The notes under the pieces are model-generated. The model searched no databases, was not told the DNA's origin, and was given only the letters and a program-made list of their open reading frames with translations. A stretch of 18,770 nt of DNA from positions 1-18,770 of the forward strand of contig QZLH01002000.1 in NCBI GenBank assembly GCA_003833135.1, given 5' to 3'. Position numbers and translations under genes: made by a program. Origin of the DNA: Oehlia diaphana (lineage: Eukaryota; Glomeromycota; Glomeromycetes; Glomerales; Glomeraceae). Positions 1-8,599 of this stretch are shown one piece after another (positions within the stretch are counted from its first letter, which is position 1; each line of letters begins with the position of its first letter).

Positions 1-597
1 AACTGAAAACCTAAAATAAGGAAGAAGGAGAACGGAATTAGCAAAAGAAATAAAAAAAAAATGAAAAAATGAAAAAAAGAAACAAAAAAATTTCAATCAC
101 CTGCCTTTTCATAAAGAACAAGAACTGAAAACCTAAAATAAGGAAGAAGGAGAACGGAATTAGCAAAAGAAATAAAAAAAAAATGAAAAAATGAAAAAAA
201 AAATTTCAATCACCTGCCTTTTCACAAAGAACAAGAACCGAAAAACTAAAATAAGGAAGAAGCGAACAGAATTAGCAAATGAAATAAAAAAAATAACTGA
301 AAAATGAAAAAAAGAAACGCACACCTTTTTGTGAAAAATGCAAAGAACCAGAACCTAAAAAAAAGAAAGAAGACAAACGAAATTAGTAAAAGAAAACCAA
401 AAAAAAATGAAACAAAAAAAACCAACCGTGAAGAGCTGAAGAGCCAAAAGCCTAAAGGACTTTTCCGTGAAAAACTGCAAAGAACTAAGATTAAAAAGAA
501 GAGAAGGAGACATACGACATTAGTAAAGGAGGCGAGAAAGAAATACAAAAAAAAAGAAACTACCTTTCCGTGCGCAGGAAAACGAAAAGGAAGCTAA
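1..597. repeat. Diverging ~115-bp purine-rich tandem repeat
   Basis: Five units are visible. Copies 1 (from 1), 2 (from 123) and 3 (from 236) are close: each opens with AACTGAAAACCTAAAATAAG or a variant, passes through AGAACGGAATTAGC and an A-rich tract, and ends near CACCTGCCTTTTC and AAAGAACAAG. Units from about 351 and 452 are much more diverged but keep the ATTAGTAAA and CTTTTCCGTG landmarks. The first copy is cut by the window edge, so the array may extend left. A plus-strand frame at 304-597 (97 codons, Lys/Arg-rich) is open across units 3-5. I read it as a by-product of stop-poor A/G sequence rather than a gene. Confidence 0.75.
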
Positions 598-636
598 TAC
601 AAAATAAAAAAAAAATTTTTTTTTTTAAATTTTTTT

Positions 637-800
637 CATCAGTTCCACCAGTTTCCAGTTCGAGTTCTGGTTCGGTTTATTAAAAAAAACTGAACTGAAC
701 CGGAACTGAACCAAAAATTTTGGATTAAAATTATTTGGAATCGAACCGTATTTTCAATTCAGATCTGATTCGGTTTTCAGGTTAAACTGGAACCATTCGG
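637..800. repeat. GAACC/GGTTC-rich imperfect hairpin, mobile-element end-like
   Basis: The stretch has CAGTTCGAGTTCTGGTTCGG followed by GAACTGAACCGGAACTGAACC-type sequence, so the two sides (about 640-682 and 689-715) fold back imperfectly across TTTATTAAAAAAAA. More diverged AATCGAACCG, GATTCGGTTTTCAGG and ACTGGAACCATTCGG motifs follow up to 800. Self-complementary, motif-reiterated DNA of this kind is common at the ends of non-autonomous DNA transposons. No matching far end or target-site duplication was found, so the class is left open. Confidence 0.4.
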
Positions 801-839
801 AGCTTTAGTAACTATATTCTATCATTTCTTCTAATTATT

Positions 840-940
840 CCAGTTAAATATTATTCCTTCAGTTAAATGTTCATCCATCAGTTAAATATTTATTTGTATT
901 TCTTTCGGTATTTCATTTATCCTTCAGTTAATTATTTTTC
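840..940. repeat. Short CAGTTAAAT repeat cluster
   Basis: CAGTTAAATATTATTCCTT, CAGTTAAATGTTCATCCAT and CAGTTAAATATTTATTTG follow each other at a period of about 19 bp. A fourth related unit (CAGTTAATTATTTTTCC) comes after a short interruption. It lies downstream of the minus-strand gypsy relic, where a 3' LTR would be expected, so it may be LTR-internal sequence. That placement is inference. Confidence 0.45.
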
Positions 941-1024
941 CAATCACATGATTAACCTGACTTCAAGGGTTACAGTTATCTCTCCCGAGAAAAATTTGAG
1001 TCCCATCAAATTTGGACTGTTACT

Positions 1025-2119
1025 TCAAAGTTCAAAATTTGATCTATCCATATATTCTTTCAATAATTTCCCATTTACTGGTATCTTCTGTATTTTCCCT
1101 TCCATAGTTTTGATTTTATATGATCCTTTAGTTATTATTTCATATATATAATAAAGTTCCTTCCATTTTTCTTCCAGTTTTCCTGACCATTACTTCTCTT
1201 TTGCTGCGTCATAGTATAACACTTTATCTCCAATTTGAGACTTCTTCTTTATCTTATTCTTTTTGTCATGATATAGTTTTTGTTTTTCTTGAGAATTTTT
1301 GACATTTTCTTTAGCTTGATTCCTGATGTTCGGTAGTTCTTCAATTAGATTATTAATTCTTTGTGTTATTGTAGTTTCTTTATCCTCTAAATTTAATAAT
1401 GTTTTCATTTCTCTTCCATATATTAGGTAACCTGGTTTCATTTTTGTTGATTCATTCTTCTTAGTTCTATATGCGAATAATACTCCTGGTATTTTGAGAT
1501 TCCAATCTTCTATTTCATTCAATTTTGCTAGTGATTCACATAACGTTTTATTAAATCTTTCTATTAATCCATTTGTCTTTTGGTGATATGGTGTTGAAAA
1601 ATTATGTTTAATCTTGAATTCTTCTAATAAAGACTTTACTACATTATTATTAAAGTGGCTTCCCCTATCACTTAATATTTTCTTCGGGCATCCATGTCTA
1701 CATATTATATCTTCATAAATAAATCTTGCTACTTCTTTGGCATCTGCTATTTCTAATGCTTTTGCTTCTGACCATTTCGTAAAATAATCCATTGCGGTAA
1801 TGATATACTTATTTCTTCTTTCTGTTATCTTTAATGGTCCTATTATATCAATTCCAATTTGGTAAAATGGTTCTATTACTTTTATCATATTTAATTCATG
1901 TTTCCCAATTGGTTTTCCTCTTCTTTGACAACTATCACATGATTTGACATAAGTTTCCACATTATTTCTCATTCCTTTCCAATAGTATTTATCTTTTATT
2001 CTATCATATGTTGTATCTATTCCAAAGTGTCCTGACATTTCATGATCATGTGCTAAATACATTATTCCTTCAAATTCATGTTTTCTAATTGGCAATATTG
2101 AGCGGAAATTAAATAACAT
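1025..2119 (-). pseudogene. Ty3/gypsy integrase relic with a stop before the C-terminal domain
   Basis: The 309-codon open part (2119 to 1190) carries a retrotransposon integrase, the enzyme that joins element cDNA to host DNA in the nucleus. Visible are an HHCC zinc-binding head (H26-x4-H31, then C61-x2-C64), the core acids D91 in GIDIIGP, D151 in LSDRG and E187 in GLIERF, with exactly 35 residues between the last two, and the QKTNG motif. After KEK comes TAA (1190-1192). The same frame then reads on from WSGKLEEKW through LYYIYEI, GSYKI and VNGKLLKEYMD to a TGA at 1025-1027, which matches a GPY/F-type C-terminal domain. The codon before W was probably sense in the parent. No protease, reverse transcriptase or RNase H lies upstream, and an in-frame stop sits just above the ATG, so the element is 5'-truncated and dead. 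Family identity is secure; the loss-of-function reading is inference. Confidence 0.85.
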
Positions 2120-2291
2120 GATCCTATAGGGATGCCCAATAAATTAAATATATTTGATATATTAAACATTTCGAACATAGATCCTCCCGTTATATGACGT
2201 TGATCATCCAACAATAATTAATCGTCCCGGAAATTACCATTGATCAACGGTTATATCACGTGACTTCGTCACATTATTTTTCATCGTAACA
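2120..2291 (-). repeat. LTR-like fragment abutting the integrase relic
   Basis: Read on the minus strand, this piece begins TGTTACGA and contains GTGACGAAGTCACGTGAT, with a CACGTG palindrome at 2257-2262, then GGGAGGATCTATGTTCG and CCCTATAGGATC right next to the integrase start. TG-starting, palindrome-bearing sequence like this resembles gypsy LTR starts in Glomeromycotina genomes, as far as I recall. If it is a 5' LTR, everything between it and integrase has been deleted. No second copy within the window confirms it. Confidence 0.3.
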
Positions 2292-2416
2292 ATATTAATA
2301 AAAATTTTAATAAAAAATTTTAAAATTTGACATTTAAAATAATGAAATTAAAATTTATTTGTGATTTGATAATGTTAAAATATAAAATTGACTGTAATTT
2401 GAACTTGATTAAGATG

Positions 2417-2643
2417 TGAATTTGACCGGCATTATGGTGTAAAATTGACCCGGAATTATGATGTGATGATGAGAATTTGACCCGGAAATCCGGCATTATG
2501 TTGAATTTGACCCAGCATTATGATGAATTTGACCCAGAATTGTTATGAATTTGACCCGGCATTATGATGAATTTGACCCAGAATTATGATGAAATTGACC
2601 CGGCATTATGATGTATATCCCGAATTTGACCCGAATTTGACCA
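2417..2643. repeat. ~22-24-bp minisatellite, AATTTGACCC(G/A)G unit
   Basis: About ten units of the form ATTATGATGAATTTGACCCRG(C/A) follow one another, alternating CCGGCATT and CCAGAATT variants, with small indels and one longer unit near 2460-2490. The last units (CCCGAATTTGACCCGAATTTG) are compressed. There is no credible coding capacity: a minus-strand 79-codon frame at 2562-2801 merely crosses the repeat and the hairpin. Confidence 0.75.
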
Positions 2644-2730
2644 GTATTTGTACAGATTACTATGATATTTATATGTAAAAAACAAATTGTTCGGATTCTG
2701 ATTAATTTCGGACAGTTTCTGGATAAACTA

Positions 2731-2828
2731 AATTCCGGATGTGTTCCGAACATCCGGGAAATGTTCCAAAACGTGCGCGTTTTGGAACATTTTCCGGACA
2801 CATTAAATATCTGAATACATCCGGAATT
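2731..2828. repeat. Long imperfect inverted repeat (hairpin)
   Basis: The core arms 2754-2773 (CCGGGAAATGTTCCAAAACG) and 2778-2797 pair at 19 of 20 positions across a TGCG loop. The outer arms AATTCCGGATGT (2731-2742) and ACATCCGGAATT (2817-2828) pair perfectly, and the sequence between them pairs partly. CCGGA motifs continue to 2870. This is the densest secondary structure in the left half and is typical of miniature inverted-repeat or palindromic-end elements. Confidence 0.7.
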
Positions 2829-2893
2829 TGTCTACATTTTTAACCGGACATTTTTGGAATAAATTCCGGATACTTTTTTTTCATAGGGTAGTG
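2829..2893. mobile_element. Possible DNA-transposon end (…AGGGTAGTG)
   Basis: The CCGGA-rich stretch runs into TTTTTTTTCATAGGGTAGTG and then changes abruptly to ordinary AT-rich DNA. Read on the minus strand the end is CACTACCCTATG, so it starts with CACTA like EnSpm/CMC elements. No partner CACTA terminus or 3-bp target duplication was found, so the class is only a suggestion. Confidence 0.25.
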
Positions 2894-3239
2894 ATAAATT
2901 ATAAACAAAGAAACATCAATTCAATCTAATCTTTAGTAGTACAACGGGGATAACGAGGAATGTTCTATCTTTCTCTAACATGACAATGGTAACAAATAAT
3001 GATAAATTTGTTATAATGATTTAAGTTGGATTATCATTTTGCTAAAAAGGATTTCATTTACATAATTCATTTATGTATATTCGGAAAAACGATTTATTTG
3101 AAAAGAAAGGTTTGAAACCATACCATGTACTTATTTAATCGTCATTGTAAGTCAAAATATTATGTAGATCCTTAATATTTTCTGATAATTTCAGGCGACA
3201 TTAAAAAATTCTGGAATCTGGATGCACAAATGCCGATCT
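2894..3239. other. AT-rich intergenic stretch, nothing recognised
   Basis: No open frame of note, no repeat beyond short AT words, and no RNA gene was seen. It separates the transposon-like debris on the left from the TTCCGCGC repeat array on the right. Confidence 0.5.
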
Positions 3240-4024
3240 CTTGTTACGTATAACAAGGGTATTTAAAATTCATAAGTATTACAAGGGCGGATCTTTATTC
3301 CGCGCACGAGCGGGCTGAACAAAAATTGTTAATTTTGCTAGTAATTGTTTTCTAATAAATTTATAAGCATTACAAATTTTATTCCGCGCCAGCTGATTAA
3401 AATTATAAATTGTACAAAGAAAGGTGTTCCGTGTCAGCTGATTAAACATGAAAAGTATTACAAGGAATCAAAATTTTGTCTATTCCGCTCCCATGACGGC
3501 TTGTGGAAACGTAAATTCCGTAAAATTATCTTTTTATTTATAGATAATCAATATACTACAAAGGAGGATTATTCAACACCACGAACAGGAAAAGAAAATC
3601 TCGTAAGCTTTCTTAGAAATTGTCTTCTATTAAATTTATAAATAATAAAATTGGGTCAAATATTTTATTCCACGCTCAAGTCTATTGGTAAGCATTCTAC
3701 AATTCGAATATTTATTTCGCGTCAACTGATTAAATATGAAATATTACAAAGAAAGTCAAAGTTTTATTATTTCACGCCCATGATATTTCGCGTCAGCTGA
3801 TTTAATATGAAGTATTACAGTGAAGGATATTCCGCGCCCATGATGGGACATGGGACGTAAACTTCCATAAAAATTGATTTATTTGTAAATAAATTAAAGA
3901 GATTGAGATTTTTGTCTGATTAAATATGAAGTATTACAGCGAAGGATATTCCGCGCCCATGGGAACGTAAACTTCCATAAAAATTGATTTATTGTAAATA
4001 GATTAAAGAGATTGAGATTTTTGT
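3240..4024 (+). repeat. Degenerate repeat array upstream of the ML-domain gene
   Basis: The array reiterates a composite unit: (C)AGCTGATTAAATATGAAGTATTACA, then a purine-rich AAGGAT, then ATTCCGCGCCCATG, then GGAACGTAAACTTCC. The two last copies, 3797-3915 (119 bp) and 3916-4024 (109 bp), are nearly identical; a GATGGGACATG insertion accounts for most of the difference. Older copies are recognisable from TTCCGCGC-like words at 3297, 3382, 3427 (TTCCGTGTC), 3483, 3670 and 3774, and from CAGCTGATTA or CAACTGATTA near 3390, 3435, 3724 and 3794. The first unit opens with an exact 7-bp inverted repeat, CTTGTTA-CGTA-TAACAAG (3240-3257). The open frame at 3345-3641 lies inside the array and is not taken as a gene. 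Repeats of this kind next to a promoter may be regulatory or merely a young minisatellite. Confidence 0.7.
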
Positions 4025-4155
4025 AATGAAATATCCAAAAAGTAAAGGTATTCTTTGAAATAGTTACTATTTGTGGAAGCTATCTAATTCAAAATGAATA
4101 ACCAAAGTGAAGCTCAAAAGTGCACCCACTAATCTCAAAATAATTAAGAATTTCT

Positions 4156-4165
4156 TATAAAAAGG
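4156..4165 (+). promoter_or_regulatory. TATA box of the ML-domain gene
   Basis: TATAAAAAGG lies 83-92 bp before the ATG, a normal distance for a fungal TATA box with a short 5' UTR. It stands between the repeat array and the gene. Confidence 0.6.
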
Positions 4166-4247
4166 CAATTTCACCTTATCTTGTCCATAAGCTTTTCCAA
4201 CTGAAATTGCTTATAGTCATACACTTATCTAATAATTAATCAAAATC

Positions 4248-4691
4248 ATGAAGCAAAATTATATTTTTGTAATCGTTTTATTAGCTACACTTTCATTAAT
4301 CAATGCTTTTCCGCATCAACTTCAAGAAAGAGACACTACTTTTGTTCCATGCCCTTCAGGATCTCCAAATCCAATCAAAGTAACAGTTAAACCTGATCCT
4401 CCACCAGTTACTGGATCTTTCGTTCTAAACGTTTCTGGAACAATAAAGACTGGTGTCATTTCCGCAGGTTCCAAACTTGTTGTTAAAGCTATAGGTGATG
4501 ATGGTGAACTTTTGGATGATCCTATAGTCTATGATATGTGTGAATCATTGACATGCCCAACTAAATATTTTGATGTTGTAGCATATCTTAAATCCAAAAA
4601 CTTGCTTCCAACATTCAGTATTGTAGTTCAAGTTTTTAGTGCTTCTGGTAAAACTTTAGGATGTTCTATAGGCACTGTTACTGGCGCTTAA
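4248..4691 (+). CDS. Secreted ML (MD-2-related lipid-recognition) domain protein
   Basis: Single-exon gene of 147 residues. Residues 1-20 form a clear signal peptide (Lys near the start, hydrophobic FVIVLLATLSLI, cleavage likely after INA). The mature part matches the ML fold of fungal phosphatidylglycerol/phosphatidylinositol transfer proteins and NPC2/MD-2: CPSGSP (C35), then beta-rich segments with an FVLNVSG strand, a DDP.VYDMCESLTCP loop (C98, C103), a YLKSKNLLPTFSIVV strand and a closing LGCSIG (C139). The four cysteines fit two disulphides. One N-glycosylation site is visible (N61-V-S). ML proteins bind single lipids in a beta-sandwich pocket; members are secreted or lumenal. The ATG is the first in frame with the signal peptide and has AAAATC before it. 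No interruption is seen, and length is usual for the family. The bound lipid cannot be told from sequence. A repeat array and a TATA box precede it. Confidence 0.88.
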   Translation: MKQNYIFVIVLLATLSLINAFPHQLQERDTTFVPCPSGSPNPIKVTVKPDPPPVTGSFVLNVSGTIKTGVISAGSKLVVKAIGDDGELLDDPIVYDMCESLTCPTKYFDVVAYLKSKNLLPTFSIVVQVFSASGKTLGCSIGTVTGA

Positions 4692-4893
4692 CTAATTTTT
4701 TTATGGTCTTTTTGTTTTGAATATAATTTTATATAGTTTTAACTGAATCTTACCAAATTTTTAAATTTGAAACAAAGTGTACTTTTAAATATGAATTTAG
4801 TTATTACAATTTGTATCATTTTTTTTTATTCCATATATTTTATAGTATTTTATTTATTTTTTTTTTGTTGTATCAAAGCAAAAAAAGTTTTTA

Positions 4894-4899
4894 AATAAA
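4894..4899 (+). terminator. Possible poly(A) signal of the ML-domain gene
   Basis: AATAAA lies about 200 bp after the stop, beyond T-rich stretches that would suit a fungal 3' end. In DNA this AT-rich the motif is common by chance. Confidence 0.3.
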
Positions 4900-5425
4900 T
4901 ATTGTTATTATTATCGTTATTTATATATTATTTAGGATGTCTCCATTAAAGAATTGATAATTTAAAATTAAAGTTTATTAAAATTTTATTAAGTAAGAAT
5001 CATATGAATTTATTTATATATAATACTGTTCTTATATTACGTAGTCAGTCATTGATGATGGAAAGGAAGAAGTATTCTTTTTCTCATCATATAATTCAAT
5101 TAATTTATTTATTTAGGTTGATTATCGAATAATTAAATCAAAAATCGTAATTTATTTATTTATTTTTTTTATTACGACGATGATAAGTTTTTTGACTGAT
5201 ATTGAAAAGTTTTCATAAATGAAAACAATTTAAAATAACCGAGAATATTCTTATACAAAAAGAAAATTGGTTATAAATTACAGATAAAATATTCTAATTT
5301 TTTCAATCAAATCCCGGAAATATTTCAATTTCGATTTGACGCAAAATTTTGCTGAAAATATATTGCGTGAAGTATAATCACAATCACATGACTTAGTCCT
5401 ATAAAAAATTTTTATCCATGATTTC
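4900..5425. other. AT-rich intergenic stretch, nothing recognised
   Basis: Contains TTTA/TTTATT runs around 5100-5170 and short scattered open frames only. No RNA gene or recognisable protein fragment was seen. Confidence 0.5.
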
Positions 5426-6979
5426 TCAGTGACTTTCGTAAAAATTCCGTGAAAATGATATATTCATGGGTATCCGTGAAAATTTCCATGATTTAAAGCT
5501 ATAAATTATTTGTAGAAACTCGGTGATTTGTTATTATGCAGTTAACCAAATTACAACGGTTCAGTATCCAACACATGACAACGTGGTGTCAGACGTTTTC
5601 GTGAAATTAAAGAATAAGAGTTAGTAAATACAGTAGGTAGTAAATAACAACGAGGATTAGCTAAGATATTTCTTTATTTTCTTAGATGTATTAAATATTA
5701 TTTAGTGATGAATCTGCCATTTATTTTATTCATATAAATTTTATTCTTTTATTCTTTTTAATATCGAGAAAAGACATGTATCAATGTATCATGTGATGCA
5801 CGTGATATTATAAATACAATTTGATCTAAACGTTAATATAAAAATAAACTATTTAACTTTTTTAAACTTTGTTTTTTCACTTCTTGCCGAAATTTGTACA
5901 TCTTCCTTTATTTTTCCCTTTACCTTTCCTTTTTCTTTCATTTTTTTCTCCTTTCTCTCTTTTTCATACATTTTGTTGAAAAAAAAAATCCATAATAGAA
6001 CATTTTTTTCTTAGATGGTTCTTTCAGTCTCCTTGGACGTGAAATTTTGGTAAGTATTCAATTTTTTTTCTTTAATTGTCTTATTTTAATGAACAGTTAC
6101 TACCAGTTCGTTCTCTTTCTTTTTTTTAGGCAGTTCTCTCTGACATGGGATTCGGTAAGGTAATTTTTTAGTTTGTCTTTTTTTTTCTTTAGGTTTGGCT
6201 TCTTTTTTCTTTTAAATTTTGGCGGCTTTTTCGGATTTTCTTTTTTAGGCTTTGCCGATTCTTTTCAAAAATAAGAGTAAATCTTTGACTTTATTTTGAC
6301 TTTATTTTTGTTTTATTGTTTCCTTTTGTTTTCATTACTAACATTTGTCTTTCTTTAAGTACTTCCTTTTTATGGTTTAGCACCTTTTTTGCGGAATTTT
6401 TTATTTGGTTTGATTTTTTGCTATTTGTGTTAATTTTTTCTTTTTTTTAGGTTTGTCTTCGTTTTGACTTAGGTCCATTTTTCATTATATTTATTTTTTA
6501 ACGAAAGTAAAGTATGAAACGATACTAACAATTCATTTTTTAGAATTATGGATATCAGTAGGGAAACCGGAGAACTTTGTTTCCTTTAACTTATTTAATC
6601 AAACATTTACTTGTTCTTAGATTTTTATAGGAGACTGGTCCGAAGTTTAAAGTACTGATCCCTTAGATAAAGTTTTTGAAAGGCCTCAAAAACTTTTTAA
6701 TAAAAACGTAAATTAACTTTTAGGTAATTTTGTAGAAAATCTAGCTTCTCCTAGGTACCAGAATCCAAGTCCCTATAAAAAAATTGGATACGTTTTTTAT
6801 AAAGTTTTTATACGATTTTTTTTCCTTAGAAATAACGTATCATAATAGGATACGGAAAAATGCATAATTCCGTATCTCTAAAAATATGGTTTGGATACGG
6901 AATTTGCACGGGATTCATATGGAATTTACATGATTTGATCACTGATTTTATCACGAAATTTATACGATTTAGTCACTGA
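5426..6979. repeat. Possible inverted-repeat-bounded element (~1.55 kb)
   Basis: The left side from 5426 reads TCAGTGACTTTCGTAAAAAT then TCCGTGAAAAT. The reverse complement of the right side, starting at 6979, reads TCAGTGACTAAATCGTATAA then ATTTCGTGATAAAAT. The match begins sharply at TCAGTGACT and continues with gaps for roughly 60-80 bp. The right side also carries repeated GGATACGGAA words and an exact 9-bp hairpin, GATACGGAA (6849-6857) with TTCCGTATC (6868-6876). Flanking bases give no clear target-site duplication, so this is a candidate non-autonomous DNA element, not a proven one. The interior is pyrimidine-rich and without an open frame. Confidence 0.35.
6015..6300 (+). other. Pyrimidine-rich stretch with splice-like sites, possible decayed small gene
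   Basis: An ATG at 6015 starts 12 codons ending at a perfect GTAAGT donor (6050); a T-tract and TTTTTTTAG acceptor follow (6128-6129). Joining them keeps the frame open (MVLSVSLDVKFWQFSLTWDS) up to another GTAAGG at 6155. Later TTTCTTTAG and TTTTTTAG sites add more possible short exons. No protein family is recognised, and T-rich DNA yields acceptor-like sites by chance, so this is a weak call. It sits inside the inverted-repeat-bounded segment. Confidence 0.2.
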
Positions 6980-7140
6980 ATTATTGCAGTCTACTATATT
7001 TGTATTTACATAAATTTAATTTTACTTTATTAAATTAAATAAAAAATAAAAAAATAAACAAAATAGAAATACAATACAAAAATTCCCTCCTTATTAAAAC
7101 CATCTATTGCAACCAAAATTATCTATAAGTTCAGGTTCAT
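6300..7140. other. Non-coding stretch around the right inverted repeat
   Basis: T-rich to about 6480, then mixed AT-rich DNA, then the GGATACGGAA words of the right inverted-repeat side and A-rich sequence to 7140. No gene seen. Confidence 0.45.
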
Positions 7141-7386
7141 TTGGAGTTAAACAATCTAAAAAACAAAAAAAGAAACATAATAAGAACGTCTAACTTAATT
7201 GGAAACAAAAACTCTCCTCATATAGTATCTGCAATTGTCCAAGTCATCAAAGGTCAGCAAGAGAACTCCAGAATGTCTGACCTACATAAAGAAAAGAATT
7301 ATGAAGCATCTGATGAAAAAGAAACCAAAACAACAAAATAAATCCAAAACTGACCTACAAAAAAAGAAGACTCTGAAGCCTTTTAC

Positions 7387-7700
7387 TGAACATAATGAGG
7401 ATGAATTAAATACATTAAAAATGATTTTAAATAATTGTCAATTTTTAGAAAGTATTTTAGTTCAGATTCATCAGGTAACTTGTTTGATATTTTGAGAGAG
7501 TTTTCATCAAAACAATTTTCATGAATTAAAAATAAAATTAGTATTGAAATCAAATTATAAAGTATTAATAGTAGGATTGGAAGAATATTTTATTAATTGG
7601 AAAAAAATAAAAAATATAATAATCCAAAAAATTTACTTACATCATTAAAATATTATAGGATATTGTGTTATCTTGTAATTTCTAATGATGACAATTGAAA
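7387..7700 (+). pseudogene. Decayed F-box/LRR-family fragment
   Basis: Three successive frames give family-like text: NNCQFLESI.VQIHQ (within the 7235-7495 frame), then GNLFDILREFSSKQF one frame over, then FHELKIKL...LIVGLEEYFINWKK, then TSLKYYRILCYLVISNDDN near 7640-7697. The order 'nCq.LESI', 'LFDIL.E.SSK.FhELKi', 'LE.fFiNW', 'isnDDN' is the C-terminal pattern I recall from the very large F-box protein family of Rhizophagus. At least two frame changes and several stops separate the pieces, so it is a relic. A further open frame just upstream (7141-7341) may be older debris. Identity rests on recalled pattern only. Confidence 0.35.
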
Positions 7701-7949
7701 AATATATGAAAATGGGTTTGTTAATAAGGAATATAAATTTCAACATTTTAAATGTATTAAATTGAATTTAAATAAAAAGTAAAGATAATAAAATGTTAAA
7801 ATCATGAAATTAAAAATATAATACTATTAAAGAGGGAGGGATAGAACAGATTTACCATATTTTAATATGTATGTCGTAATGCAACAAAGTCAAATAATAA
7901 TTGATAAAATGTAAATCGTGTTCTTATAATAATCAAAGTTTAAAATTTA
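7701..7949. other. AT-rich stretch, nothing recognised
   Basis: Only short frames. It contains the word GAGGGAGGGAT at 7833, which recurs near 18628 and could mark a repeat end. Confidence 0.4.
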
Positions 7950-8112
7950 ATGGTCAGTTATGGTCAGTTATCGGTCAGTCATAACCGGTCAAGAACCTTT
8001 AACCGACTGACCGTGACCACTGACCAGACAAATTGTCAAACAGTCGGTCAAATGGTTGGCTCACAATTATGACCGGTTATGACCAGTTATGACCGTAACC
8101 GTTGTCATCCCT
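7950..8112. repeat. GACCGGT/GGTCAGT-reiterated transposon-end-like block
   Basis: GGTCAGTTAT occurs in tandem from 7951, followed by GGTCAGTCATAACCGGTC, ACCGACTGACCGTGACC and later TATGACCGGTTATGACCAG and TATGACCGTAACCG, ending TTGTCATCCCTA. Both orientations of the motif are present, so the block is self-complementary. Read from its right edge on the minus strand it starts TAGGGATGACAACGG, close to the style of hAT-type ends. No transposase or opposite end was found in the window. Confidence 0.5.
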
Positions 8113-8599
8113 AATTGAGTTAAATAACTTTTTATTACCATTGGTGAAAGAATCCATTTGAAACTTTCTAAATTCAGAAAACAAAATAAATCCGAAGCAA
8201 GACAATACTTAATCATACACTATTGTTATACTTAATCTGCATGATCCTATTGGATTGAACGATAACAGCTGATTATCCACATGTTTGTTTGATTAGTGAC
8301 ATAAAATGAATTATGTAATGTGGGACAAAAATTTTGCTGATCACTATTAAATTTGGAAAATTGCAAAAATCAGATTTCAGTCGTCTCCTTTTCGTATATA
8401 CAATACGAGGGGTCAAAAAAGTATTAGAAGTTATGAGAAACTTATTGAGTGTATTCAAGAACCTGGAAGTGCCTTCTTTGTTTAACAAGAAGAAGAGAAA
8501 TATTTCTTGTTACGCACTTGATAATTTTCTTTTAGATCTTTTACTTTTAGACGCAAGTGTTATGAAGAGTTGCTATTCATATAACACCGGTCTTTGTTC
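8113..8599. other. Mixed-composition stretch with a weak open frame
   Basis: A plus frame at 8334-8606 is open for 90 codons but begins with TTG; its first ATG is about a third of the way in. It overlaps a minus frame at 8273-8488. Neither matches a family I know. The plus frame runs straight into the GC-elevated island, so it may be the island's left edge. Confidence 0.3.

Noticed and set aside
246..548. Phe/Leu-rich 100-codon minus frame resembling a membrane protein
   Set aside because: It is the complement of the A/G-rich tandem repeat; the hydrophobicity is compositional.
1..597. CRISPR-like array
   Set aside because: Units are contiguous tandem repeats without unique spacers, in a eukaryotic genome.
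2562..2801. 79-codon minus frame
   Set aside because: It spans the minisatellite and the hairpin and has no independent coding signature.
3345..3641. 98-codon plus frame
   Set aside because: Lies inside the degenerate repeat array and is not conserved between array copies.
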